From NCBI GenBank assembly GCA_023387735.1, contig JAEWHP010000044.1:1-64000 (forward strand): 64,000 nucleotides of DNA. Reading direction: 5' to 3'. This stretch comes from Pseudomonadota bacterium (lineage in GTDB: Bacteria > Pseudomonadota > Alphaproteobacteria > Rhizobiales > Xanthobacteraceae). The translations under genes and the position numbers were made by a program. Positions 8,545 through 17,017 of this stretch are shown one piece after another. Every line of letters starts with the position of its first letter. Within the stretch, counting starts at the first letter, position 1. Under the pieces are notes generated by a model. That model had not been told where the DNA came from and made no database searches. It saw nothing but the letters and a program-made list of their open reading frames with translations.

Positions 8545-9903
8545 TTACTTGCCGCCGGCAAAAAACCCGATGCCCATCGCCACCACGCTGAGCAGCATGG
8601 CCAGCGTCGACAGCCATCCGAGCCAATAGAGCGGACCGCCGACCACGAAGCGGCCCATCACGTCCTTGCGCCGCGCCATGAACATCAACAGCACCATTAC
8701 GGGCACCGCGAGCACGCCATTGATGACGGCGCTCCAGTAGAGCGCCGAGATCGGATTGATCGGGGTGAAGTTGAGCGCAATGCCGATTCCGGCCGATAGC
8801 GCCAGCACGGCATAGAAGGCGGCGGCTTCCTTTGGCTTGCGCGCGAGCCCGACCGGCCATTGCCGTCCCTCGCCGACGGCATAGGCGGTAGCGCCCGCGA
8901 GGACCGGGATCGCGAGCAACCCGGTGCCGACAATGCCGAGCGCGAAAATCACCTCGGCGAAGACGCCGGCGATCGGGCGCAGCGCTTCGGCGGCCTCTGC
9001 CGAACTCTGGATGTCGGTCTTCCCCGCAGCGTGCAGCGTCGCCGCGGCGGTGACGATGATCGACAGCGCGATCAGGTTGGAGAACGCCATGCCGACGATG
9101 GTATCGGCGCGAATGCGATGGAATTCCTTCTGCGCGCCATAGTGCTTCTCGATCAGCGGCCGCTTCGTCGCGTCGACGCGCTGGTCCTCGGCTTCCTGCG
9201 AGGCCTGCCAGAAGAACAGATAGGGCGAGATCGTGGTACCGAGGATGGCGACGATGGTGGTGAAATAATCGGCGGTCCAGCTCAGCCGCGGAACCAGGAT
9301 GCCGGCCAGCGCCTCGCCCCACGACACCTTGGCAAAGGCCAGCGCGGCGACATAGGCGAACAGGCTGAGCGTCAGCCATTTCAGCACCGCCACGTAGCGC
9401 TTGTAGTCGAGGAATATCTGCGCCGCGACCGATGTGATGCCGAAGAACAGCACGTAGACGATACTGTGGCCGCCGATCAGCAGCCTGGTGGCATCGGCCA
9501 TGGCGCCGAGATCGGCGCCGATGTTGATGGTGTTGGCGATGAACAGCAGCGCCACCACCACGTTGAGCAGCCATGGCGAATAATGCCGGCACACATTGCC
9601 GGATATGCCGTGGCCGGTGACGCGGCCGACGCGCGCGGAGATTTCCTGGATCGCGGCCATCAGCGGAAACGTCAGCAGCATGGTCCAGCCGATGCCGTAG
9701 CCGAGTTGCGCGCCGGCCTGGCTGTAGGTGCCTATCCCCGACGGATCGTCGTCGGACGCTCCGGTGATCAGCCCGGGGCCGAGCGCCTTCAGCGCATTGC
9801 GAAAGCGGAATGGTTGAGTGGGCTCAGGCTGCGTCGCCGGCTTCGAATGGCCAGAACCATTGTGCGACGAATGATTGGGGTGAGAGTTGTTTCGATCTGC
9901 CAT
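8545..9903 (-). CDS. NRAMP-like divalent metal transporter with non-canonical metal-site motifs
   Basis: A 452-residue polytopic membrane protein of the NRAMP (SLC11) superfamily, with a polar N-terminal tail rich in His and Asn (residues 4-19). TM1 carries DDDPSGIGTYSQ (51-62) where manganese/iron NRAMPs have DPGN. TM6 reads TTISPYLFFWQASQEAED instead of containing the usual MPH motif. It is probably a transporter of the NRAMP-related clade rather than MntH, and its ion cannot be assigned. An EcfG-type promoter lies directly upstream, suggesting general-stress induction. It converges on the TIGR02186 gene. Confidence 0.8.
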   Translation of the reverse strand: MADRNNSHPNHSSHNGSGHSKPATQPEPTQPFRFRNALKALGPGLITGASDDDPSGIGTYSQAGAQLGYGIGWTMLLTFPLMAAIQEISARVGRVTGHGISGNVCRHYSPWLLNVVVALLFIANTINIGADLGAMADATRLLIGGHSIVYVLFFGITSVAAQIFLDYKRYVAVLKWLTLSLFAYVAALAFAKVSWGEALAGILVPRLSWTADYFTTIVAILGTTISPYLFFWQASQEAEDQRVDATKRPLIEKHYGAQKEFHRIRADTIVGMAFSNLIALSIIVTAAATLHAAGKTDIQSSAEAAEALRPIAGVFAEVIFALGIVGTGLLAIPVLAGATAYAVGEGRQWPVGLARKPKEAAAFYAVLALSAGIGIALNFTPINPISALYWSAVINGVLAVPVMVLLMFMARRKDVMGRFVVGGPLYWLGWLSTLAMLLSVVAMGIGFFAGGK

Positions 9904-9926
9904 GCCAACGGTCCAGCCGCGGCGAC

Positions 9927-9951
9927 AACGAAGCTACGCAACGGTGGTTCC
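9927..9951 (-). promoter_or_regulatory. EcfG (general stress response) promoter
   Basis: Read on the minus strand, GGAAC (9951-9947) is followed after exactly 16 bases by CGTT (9930-9927). This matches the alphaproteobacterial EcfG consensus GGAAC-N16/17-CGTT. The CGTT ends 23 bases before the ATG of the NRAMP-like gene, so the transcript leader would be very short. The site lies in the 94-base gap between pdeM and that gene. Confidence 0.6.
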
Positions 9952-9997
9952 AACTTCCGGAACCTGCCGGATAGCTCGTTTGGCATAAAAGCAGGGC

Positions 9998-10708
9998 TCA
10001 ATGACAGCGCGACGCGGCGATGGCGTGGAGCTTGTTGTCGCCCAAGACATGCGCCATCAGGCCGGCGTTGCGGAAGATTTTTGCGAACGCGGAATCGCGG
10101 ATGCTCAAGCCCCCGGTGTAGGCGCCGAACGCCGGCATGACAGCGCGCTCGCCGTCGGAAGCAAAGCATCGCCGCTCCATCGAGCGGCCACGGGTGGCGA
10201 CGCGCGCCTTGGGGTGCAGATGGCCGGCGATCTCACCGGGCGCACCGGTCGGCTCGTGCCGGAACGCAATCGGTCCGATCGCGACTTCGCTGGCGACCAC
10301 GCCGCCGAGATCGGACGGCAGCGCCGGATCGTGATTGCCCGAAATCCAGATCCAGTCGCGCCGCGCCTGCATCGCCGAGAGCGCATCCCGGTCGTCGACC
10401 GACAGCCGCTCATGCGCGCGACGATCGTGAAAGCTGTCGCCGAGCGCGATCACCATGCGCGGATCATGCCGCGCAATGACGGCGGCGAGCCGGCTCAGCG
10501 TCGCCACGGTGTCATAGGGCGGCAGCAGCACGCCGCGCATCGCAAAGCTGGAACCTTTTTCCAGATGCAGATCGGAGACCACGAGCAGCCGCTGCTCTCG
10601 CCAGAACAGCGCGCCGGAGAGGTCGGCGAGGAACGTCACGTCTGCGATCGTAACCTTTGAGGCGCGCACGTCCTGATCGTCTCCCGAAGATTGCGCCGCT
10701 GCCGCCAC
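9998..10708 (-). CDS. pdeM: Ligase-associated DNA damage response endonuclease PdeM
   Basis: A 236-residue calcineurin-like metallophosphoesterase. The metal motifs appear in order: VVSDLHLEKGS, ALGDSFHD, SGNHDPA and AGHLHPK. These match PdeM, the nuclease that accompanies the Lhr-type helicase, ATP-dependent ligase and beta-lactamase-fold exonuclease of a conserved bacterial DNA repair set. The start lies 11 bases downstream of the helicase stop, so the two form one transcription unit. It probably acts in the cytoplasm on damaged DNA ends. Confidence 0.88.
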   Translation of the reverse strand: MAAAAQSSGDDQDVRASKVTIADVTFLADLSGALFWREQRLLVVSDLHLEKGSSFAMRGVLLPPYDTVATLSRLAAVIARHDPRMVIALGDSFHDRRAHERLSVDDRDALSAMQARRDWIWISGNHDPALPSDLGGVVASEVAIGPIAFRHEPTGAPGEIAGHLHPKARVATRGRSMERRCFASDGERAVMPAFGAYTGGLSIRDSAFAKIFRNAGLMAHVLGDNKLHAIAASRCH

Positions 10709-10719
10709 GTTGTACCTGT

Positions 10720-13401
10720 CTAACCTGTCGCCTCTTTGACGAGTTCTTCGGCCGCTTCCGCCAGCAACTCGTCTGCCGCTTCGCCATAAACTGACTCGCG
10801 GCCGATTTCCAGCATCACGGGAACGGCGAGCGGCGAAACGTGATCGAGTTCCCGATGGGTGATTCGGCCCTGAATTCGGGAGAGCATATCACCCAATCTC
10901 TTGAGGTCGAGCAGGCCGGAGGCTGCGTCGGCACGCGCCGCGCGCAACAACACGTGGTCCGCCTGGTGCTTGCGCAGCACGTCGTAGACGAGGTCGGTCG
11001 AGAACAGCACCTGGCGGCGGCTCTTCTCCTCGCCGGTGAAGCGGCGCGGAATGAGCCCCGAGATCAGCGCGCAGTTGCGGAAGGTGCGCTTCATCAGCGC
11101 CGATTCCGCCAGCCACGCTTCGAGATCGTCGCCGAGCATGTCGGGGGCGAACAACGCAGCGAGGTCGATCCTGCCGTGCCGGACCAGATGCGAGATGTCG
11201 CCGACGCCCCAGATCGCGAGCGCATATTCATTGGCGACGAAGCCGAGCGGCCGGGCCCGCGCACGCTCCAGCCGGCGCGTCAGCAGCATGCCGAGCGTCT
11301 GGTGCGCGAGCCGGCCCTCGAAGGGATAGCAGACCATGTAATGCTTCCCGCCGCGCGGAAACGTCTCGATCAGGAGTTCGCGCACGGCCGGGACGCGGGA
11401 AAAATTCCGCTGCAGCGACAGCCAGTCGCGCACCTGTTCCGGCAGCGCATTCCACTGCCGCCGGTCGTCGAGCAAGTTGCGAACGCGTTCGGCCAGATAG
11501 GTCGAAAGCGGAAACTTGCCGCCCATGTACGACGGCACCTTGGCATCCCTGTCGTTGGCGCGGGAGACATAGACCTGGTCCTCGACCAGCGCCTCGTACC
11601 GCACGACCTCGCCGCCGAACACGAAGGTGTCGCCGACGACCAGCCCCTCGATGAAATATTCCTCGATCTCGCCGAGCATCCGGCCACCGCGGCCGATGAT
11701 ACCGGTGGCGCCGGCACCGCCGCCGCGCGAGCGCACCAACCTCACTTTCAGCATCGCCTCCTCGACGATGGTGCCGACATTCAGACGGTAGCTTTGCCGT
11801 ACCCTGGGATTGGCGACGCGCCAGCGTCCCTGCCTGTCCTGCTTGATGCGGGCGAAGCGCTCGTAGGTCTTCAGCGCGTAGCCGCCGGTGGCGACGAAAT
11901 CGACGACGTCGTCGAAGTCGGTTCGCGTCAGCGCAGCATATGGCGCCGCTGTCAGCACTTCCGCGTAGAGTTCGTCGGACAGAAACGGTTCGCCGCAGGC
12001 GCAGCCGAGCACGTGCTGCGCCAGCACGTCGAGCGCGCCGGTGCGCAAAGGCGGCGTGTCCTGCGCATTCTCCGCGATCGCATCGATCGCCACACGACAC
12101 TCCAGCACCTCGAAGCGGTTGGCCGGAATGAGCACGGCGCGCGAGGGCTCATCGAGCCGGTGGTTGGCGCGGCCGATCCGCTGCATCAGGCGCGAGGAAC
12201 CCTTGGGCGCGCCGACATTGACGACGAGATCGATGTCGCCCCAGTCGATGCCGAGGTCGAGCGAAGAGGTGCAGACCACGCCGCGCAGTTTTCCGGCTGC
12301 CATCGCGTCCTCGACCTTGCGGCGCTGGGCGACGTCGAGCGAGCCGTGATGCAGGGCAATCGCAAGGCCGTCGTCGTTCATGCGCCAGAAATCCTGGAAC
12401 AGCATTTCGGCCTGGCTGCGGGTGTTGACGAAAATCAGCGTGGTCTTGTTGCGCTTGATCAGCTCATACATCTCGCCAAGCGCATGGCGCGCGGTGTGGC
12501 CGGCCCAGGGCAATCGTTCCTTGGTGTCGAGCATCTCGACAACCGGCGCCGCCGCGCCGCCGGCCACGACGATGTCGGCGACCGCTTCCCTGCCCTCGCA
12601 CTGCGGCACCAGAAAGCGCGCCAGCGATTCCGGCTCGGCCACCGTCGCCGACAGCCCGATCGCGCGCATTTTCGGCGCCAGCCGCCACAGCCGCGCGAGG
12701 CCGAGCGAGAGAAGATCGCCGCGCTTTGACGTCACCAGCGCATGCAGCTCGTCGAGCACGATGCGTTTGAGCGAGGAGAACAGAAACGGCGCATCATCCG
12801 ACGACAGCAGCAGCGCCAGTTGCTCCGGCGTGGTGAGCAGGATGTCCGGCGGATAGCGTCGCTGCCGCTGCCGCCGCGACACCGGCGTGTCGCCGGTGCG
12901 GGTCTCGACCTTGATCGGCAACCCCATCTCGGCAATCGGCCTCTCCAGGTTGCGCGCGATGTCGACGGCCAGCGCCTTCAGCGGCGAGATGTAGAGGGTG
13001 TGCAGGCCGCCGGTGCGCTTCACTCCGCGGCCGGTGGAGACGATCTTGCCGCTGGCACCATGCGCTCTCTCCCCCCTTGTGGGGGAGGGCTGGGGAGAGG
13101 GGTAAGCCGCAAGCTGCGGTGCGTGTGGCCACCCCCCTCCCCGCCCCTCCCCCACAAGGGGGGAGGTAGAAGTTGGAGCGGCACTCAGTTCCACCAGCGT
13201 CGGCAGAAATCCGGCCAGCGTCTTGCCGGCGCCGGTCGGCGCAATCAGCAGCGCCGAACGGTCGTCGCGCGCCTTGGCCAGCAGCGCCAGCTGATGCTCG
13301 CGCGCCGACCAGCCGCGCGACGCGAACCAGTCGCGAAACCGGCGCGGCAGCAGGTCGGCCGTTTCCGACGGCGCGGCGGAGAACAGATCGAGCGTCGACA
13401 C
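10720..13401 (-). CDS. Ligase-associated DNA damage response DEXH helicase (Lhr-like)
   Basis: The 893-residue superfamily 2 helicase has Walker A APTGAGKT (residues 54-61), YISPLKALAVD (motif Ia), the DEXH box as LDELHAL, GLSATVAEP (motif III), and QRIGRANHR (motif VI). These are followed by the long C-terminal Lhr-type region. It unwinds nucleic acid in the repair set with ligase, exonuclease and PdeM. The distinctive feature is an extra stretch at about residues 79-111 between motifs I and Ia, encoded by a palindromic repeat at 13069-13165 that is read in frame. The protein is correspondingly longer than I expect for the family (about 820 residues). It is otherwise intact. Confidence 0.9.
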   Translation of the reverse strand: MSTLDLFSAAPSETADLLPRRFRDWFASRGWSAREHQLALLAKARDDRSALLIAPTGAGKTLAGFLPTLVELSAAPTSTSPLVGEGRGGGWPHAPQLAAYPSPQPSPTRGERAHGASGKIVSTGRGVKRTGGLHTLYISPLKALAVDIARNLERPIAEMGLPIKVETRTGDTPVSRRQRQRRYPPDILLTTPEQLALLLSSDDAPFLFSSLKRIVLDELHALVTSKRGDLLSLGLARLWRLAPKMRAIGLSATVAEPESLARFLVPQCEGREAVADIVVAGGAAAPVVEMLDTKERLPWAGHTARHALGEMYELIKRNKTTLIFVNTRSQAEMLFQDFWRMNDDGLAIALHHGSLDVAQRRKVEDAMAAGKLRGVVCTSSLDLGIDWGDIDLVVNVGAPKGSSRLMQRIGRANHRLDEPSRAVLIPANRFEVLECRVAIDAIAENAQDTPPLRTGALDVLAQHVLGCACGEPFLSDELYAEVLTAAPYAALTRTDFDDVVDFVATGGYALKTYERFARIKQDRQGRWRVANPRVRQSYRLNVGTIVEEAMLKVRLVRSRGGGAGATGIIGRGGRMLGEIEEYFIEGLVVGDTFVFGGEVVRYEALVEDQVYVSRANDRDAKVPSYMGGKFPLSTYLAERVRNLLDDRRQWNALPEQVRDWLSLQRNFSRVPAVRELLIETFPRGGKHYMVCYPFEGRLAHQTLGMLLTRRLERARARPLGFVANEYALAIWGVGDISHLVRHGRIDLAALFAPDMLGDDLEAWLAESALMKRTFRNCALISGLIPRRFTGEEKSRRQVLFSTDLVYDVLRKHQADHVLLRAARADAASGLLDLKRLGDMLSRIQGRITHRELDHVSPLAVPVMLEIGRESVYGEAADELLAEAAEELVKEATG
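13069..13165. repeat. Palindromic element inserted in frame inside the helicase gene
   Basis: Perfect 19-base inverted arms, CTCCCCCCTTGTGGGGGAG at 13069-13087 and its complement at 13147-13165, enclose about 59 bases containing CTGGGGAGAGGGG and CCCCCCTCCCCGCCCC. The same type of element is intergenic at 20486-20621, 23495-23670 and 24588-24720. Here it is translated as part of the helicase, giving SPLVGEGRGGG and PSPQPSPTRGE, without a stop or frameshift. Confidence 0.85.
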
Positions 13402-13457
13402 GCCCCAAGAGGTAGGCGGTTCAGGCCGCTTCGTCGAGGGCTGAAGCCACCAGCGCT

Positions 13458-13553
13458 GTCGTTCCGGGGCGCGCAGCGAACCTCAGATGCGCAACTGCGC
13501 ATCGGGGAACCTCGAGAGTCCGGATTCGATGCTGCGCATCGCCCCGGAATGAC
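13458..13553. repeat. Dispersed palindromic repeat (GTCATTCCGGGGC family)
   Basis: The element begins GTCGTTCCGGGGCGCG and ends CGCCCCGGAATGAC, so its ends are complementary. It contains the inner palindrome ATGCGCAACTGCGCAT. It fills the gap between the start of the helicase gene and the 3' end of the binding-protein gene. Related copies are at 26445, 32499, 35653, 37288, 47510 and 57347. Confidence 0.75.
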
Positions 13554-13562
13554 CGCTTCCGG

Positions 13563-14792
13563 TTACTCCGTCACCGGCTTGTCGGAAATATCCCAGTCCT
13601 TGCCGTTGAACTCCGAGATGAACAGCGTCTTCATCGGCGTGTAATCATCAGGCGTGTAGCTGAAATTGACGCCGTCGAGGAAGTACGGCGAATGGAAGCC
13701 CGCCAGCGTCGTGGCGTGCTTGAGCACGTTGGCGCGGGTGAGTTCGTTGCCGCAGCGGCGCAGGATCTCGGCCATCGACACGACCTGGCCATAGCCGGCA
13801 AAGGCAATGGTGTTGTCCTGATCGACCGTGGGCAGATATTTCTTGCGCAGTTCCTCGAACGCCATCACGTCGGGATCCTTCTCGAAGCGCGGCACGCCGA
13901 CTTCCTTGGCATAACGGATCGCGACGATGCCGGTGCAGTTCTCCAGCCCGGCGGCACTGAGGATCGAACGGCCGGTCGATCCCGCGGACAACAGGTGCAG
14001 CGGCTTCCAGCCGAGCTCCGCAACTTTCCGGATCGACTGCGACGACGCCTTGCCGGTCGAGATGTTGTAGAACACATCGGCGCCCGACTTGGAGAGATTG
14101 ATGAGCTGTGAATCGACTGTCGGCTCGGTCAGATCGTAGCTCTGCTCCATGATCACCTTCGCCGTACCGCCGGCATCGGCCAGCACCTTCTTGAAGGGCC
14201 CGAGGAAATCGCGGCCGAAATCGTCGTTCTGGTAGAGGATGCCGACCTTGGCGTTCGGCTTTGCCGCGATGACATGTTTGGCGAGGATGCGCGCTTCGGT
14301 CGGATACAGCGGTAGGCCCGCCATGGTCCATTTGAAATTCTTCGGGTCGTTCCATTTCGACGCGCCGGTATTGAGCAGCAGCTGCGGCACGCCCTTCGAG
14401 TTGAGGTATTTGTGCACGGCCGTCTGCGGCGCGGTGCCGAGCGAACCATAGAGCGCCAGCACCTCTTCCTGTTCGACCAGCCGCCGCGTCGCCTCGACGC
14501 ATTTCGGCGCGCTGTAGGCGTCATCCATGCTGAAGAATTTGACCTTGCGTCCGTTGATGCCGCCCTTCTCGTTCAGCATCTGGAAATAGGCCTCGCCGAC
14601 CCGCCCCAGCACGCCGTAGAGCGAGCCGGGACCGGAGTGCGGGACCGTCTGGCCGAGCTTGATTTCGGTGTCGCTCGCGCCCGGATCGTATTTCTTTTCC
14701 TGTGCCCAGACGAAGGGTGCAGGCATCGCGGAAGCAAGCACGGTGGCAAGGGTGGTGGCGCCGAATTCACGCCGCGTGATTTTGTTCTTCAT
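13563..14792 (-). CDS. ABC transporter substrate-binding protein (branched-chain amino acid type)
   Basis: A 409-residue periplasmic binding protein of the LivK/type I fold. The N terminus has a signal peptide with a Tat-like start (KITRREFGATTL), cleaved after FVWAQ. The mature part has IKLGQTVPHSGPGSLYG and the central ALYGSLGTAPQTAVHKYL. No permease or ATPase gene adjoins it, so it is an orphan that may serve a transporter encoded elsewhere. The ligand is not predictable; members bind amino acids, amides, aromatics or urea. Confidence 0.85.
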   Translation of the reverse strand: MKNKITRREFGATTLATVLASAMPAPFVWAQEKKYDPGASDTEIKLGQTVPHSGPGSLYGVLGRVGEAYFQMLNEKGGINGRKVKFFSMDDAYSAPKCVEATRRLVEQEEVLALYGSLGTAPQTAVHKYLNSKGVPQLLLNTGASKWNDPKNFKWTMAGLPLYPTEARILAKHVIAAKPNAKVGILYQNDDFGRDFLGPFKKVLADAGGTAKVIMEQSYDLTEPTVDSQLINLSKSGADVFYNISTGKASSQSIRKVAELGWKPLHLLSAGSTGRSILSAAGLENCTGIVAIRYAKEVGVPRFEKDPDVMAFEELRKKYLPTVDQDNTIAFAGYGQVVSMAEILRRCGNELTRANVLKHATTLAGFHSPYFLDGVNFSYTPDDYTPMKTLFISEFNGKDWDISDKPVTE

Positions 14793-14901
14793 TGTTGTTT
14801 CTCCCTGATTTGGGAGCCTTGATCTGCCATTCCGGCGTCAGTGGCAATAGCTCACATGCCGCACGCAATGCCGCCATACGCGGCACGCGTAGCGCCTAGA
14901 C

Positions 14902-15849
14902 TCAAGTTTTCGACGCGACCACGACCAGGCCGGGAACGGGCGAATTATCCTCGTTGCGGGCGGAGCGATCTTCCAGCAGGGATAGTTTGAGGCCGGAGGC
15001 TTCGACCGAAGCGCGCACATAAGCAGTACTGTGGGCATAGCGAAGCCCCTGGCCGAGAACGACGCTCTCGCCGCCGTGGGTCTCGGCGGTGAAAGCAAGC
15101 AGACCGCCAGGCGCCAGCACGCGCGCGGCTTCCGCCAGAACAGGAACAAGATCGGCGACATACACCATTGCATCCGCCGCAAGAATGAGATCGGCGCTGG
15201 CGTCAGGCCTCCCGCGCAAGCCCTGCAGCATGTCGGCGACTTCGAGCTCGGCATAGAGGCCGCTCGCCCGCGCCCGTTCGATCATCCGCGGCGACAGGTC
15301 GACGCCAGAGAAATGATCGACCTCGTTGGCAAAGGCGGTGGCGGCCAGGCCGGTGCCGCAGCCGAGATCGATCGCGCGCTTGAAGAACGCCGGCTTCCGC
15401 GCGGCCGACCGCACCGACAGCACCGCCCGGAACAACAGCTCCGGACCGCGATAGCCGAGATCTCCGACCAGCGACGATTCGAACCGCGGCGCGTATTGAT
15501 CGAACAGCGTCTGCACATAGGCCTGCGACATGCCGGACAAGGGCGCGGCCCCGAGTCGTATCAGCCGCAACCCTGCGCCGTGGCGATCGCCGGGATCGCT
15601 GGCCTCAGCCTCTTGGAACGCCGAAATGGCCGCGTCGTGCTCGCCCAGCACCTCGCGGATGTCGCCGAGCGTGAACCAGGCGGAAGTAAAGTTCGGCGCC
15701 AGTTCGATCGCCTGCAACAGGAGATCGGCGGCGGCCGGAAGATCGCCCTTCAATTGCAGATCACGCGCGAATTCGAATCGGCGGTCGGCCATCAGGTCGC
15801 CGGAGGAAAGAAACAGGCGGGCAGGCATTTCTGGAACCAGGCTCGTCAT
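14902..15849 (-). CDS. TPR-containing class I SAM-dependent methyltransferase
   Basis: The 315-residue protein has an N-terminal TPR pair (about residues 20-95: LQLKGDLPAAADLLLQAIEL, FTLGDIREVLGEHDAAISAF). A Rossmann methyltransferase domain follows, with motif I AIDLGCGTGLAATAFA and a later DLILAADAMVYV. This is the architecture of predicted TPR-repeat methyltransferases (COG4976). The substrate is unknown; the TPRs suggest a protein. It sits between the two halves of the repair set and is divergent from the exonuclease gene. Several starts are possible near 15849 and 15792. Confidence 0.8.
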   Translation of the reverse strand: MTSLVPEMPARLFLSSGDLMADRRFEFARDLQLKGDLPAAADLLLQAIELAPNFTSAWFTLGDIREVLGEHDAAISAFQEAEASDPGDRHGAGLRLIRLGAAPLSGMSQAYVQTLFDQYAPRFESSLVGDLGYRGPELLFRAVLSVRSAARKPAFFKRAIDLGCGTGLAATAFANEVDHFSGVDLSPRMIERARASGLYAELEVADMLQGLRGRPDASADLILAADAMVYVADLVPVLAEAARVLAPGGLLAFTAETHGGESVVLGQGLRYAHSTAYVRASVEASGLKLSLLEDRSARNEDNSPVPGLVVVASKT

Positions 15850-15979
15850 CGCCGGAATCGGACCGGCAATCCTTCAAGGCAGGGATTTTTCCAAATGATG
15901 GATGCGCGGGTCAAGCCCGCTCACGACGACCAAACACCGCATGACTAAACATCGCAGCAAGACGGCCTATATGAAAGCC

Positions 15980-17017
15980 ATGCGCCCGCAAGACATCCTG
16001 ATGCCTGTCCCCGCCGGCCTCTGCTGCAAGCCCGGCGGTTTCCATATCGACCCGGTACGGCCCGTCGAGCGGGCGGTGATCACGCACGGCCATTCCGATC
16101 ACGCCCGGCCCGGCCACGGCGCGGTTCTCGCCACCCAGGAAACGCTCGACATGATGCGCCTGCGCTACGGCGACAATTTCGCCCGCAGCACACAGGCGGT
16201 GCGTTATGGCGAGGAAATCCGGCTCGGCGACGTCAGGATCAAATTCCATCCGGCGGGTCACGTGCTGGGCTCGGCGCAGGTGGCCGTGACCTGCAAGGAT
16301 ATCTGCATCGTCGCTTCCGGCGACTACAAGGACGCGAGCGACCCGACCTGCGCGCCGTTCGAGGTCGTTCCCTGCGACGTTTTCATCACCGAGGCGACGT
16401 TCGGCCTGCCGGTGTTCCGGCATGGCAACGCGGCGGATGAGGTAGAGAAGCTGCTGGCGTCGGTCGCATTGTTTCCGGAACGCGCGCATCTGGTCGGCGC
16501 CTACTCGCTCGGCAAGGCGCAGCGCGTGATCGCGCTGCTGCGCGAGGCGGGCTACGACGCGCCGGTGTACCTGCATGGCGCGATGGAAAAGATCACGCAT
16601 TACTATGAAAGCCGCGGCATCGCGCTTGGCGAGTTGCGCCCGGTCAAGGGCACGAAGAAGGCCGACCTCGCCGGCACCATCACGCTGGCGCCGCCGTCGG
16701 CCACGTCGGATATCTGGACGCGGCGCTTCCCCGATCCGGTCACGGCATTTGCCTCGGGCTGGATGCGGGTGCGGGCGCGCGCACGCCAGCGCGGCGTCGA
16801 ACTGCCGCTGGTGATTTCAGACCATGCCGACTGGGACGGCCTGACCGCGACCATCGAGGCCACCGGCGCCGGCGAGGTCTGGGTCACGCACGGCCAGGAA
16901 GACGCGCTGGTGCACTGGTGCAAGGCGCGCGGGCTTGCCGCGCGCCCACTCGATCTCGTCGGCTACGGTGACGAGGAGGAAAGCGAAGCCGTCGCGGCCG
17001 ATGAGGCCGAGGCATGA
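15980..17017 (+). CDS. Ligase-associated DNA exonuclease (metallo-beta-lactamase fold)
   Basis: The 345-residue protein has the beta-lactamase/beta-CASP metal motif HGHSDH (residues 36-41), HPAGHVLGSAQV, ASGDYKD and a late SDHADW. This matches the nuclease of the four-gene ligase-associated DNA damage response set, related to the SNM1/CPSF73 group. I place the start at ATG 15980 (MRPQDILMPVPAG), the conserved N terminus; other ATGs at 15941 and 15971 add poorly conserved residues. The stop overlaps the ATG of the ligase gene (ATGA), so the two are translationally coupled. Confidence 0.87.
   Translation: MRPQDILMPVPAGLCCKPGGFHIDPVRPVERAVITHGHSDHARPGHGAVLATQETLDMMRLRYGDNFARSTQAVRYGEEIRLGDVRIKFHPAGHVLGSAQVAVTCKDICIVASGDYKDASDPTCAPFEVVPCDVFITEATFGLPVFRHGNAADEVEKLLASVALFPERAHLVGAYSLGKAQRVIALLREAGYDAPVYLHGAMEKITHYYESRGIALGELRPVKGTKKADLAGTITLAPPSATSDIWTRRFPDPVTAFASGWMRVRARARQRGVELPLVISDHADWDGLTATIEATGAGEVWVTHGQEDALVHWCKARGLAARPLDLVGYGDEEESEAVAADEAEA

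Noticed and set aside
10840..12729. 629-codon plus-strand open frame opposite the helicase
   Set aside because: Shadow of the Lhr-type helicase, which has all its motifs on the minus strand.
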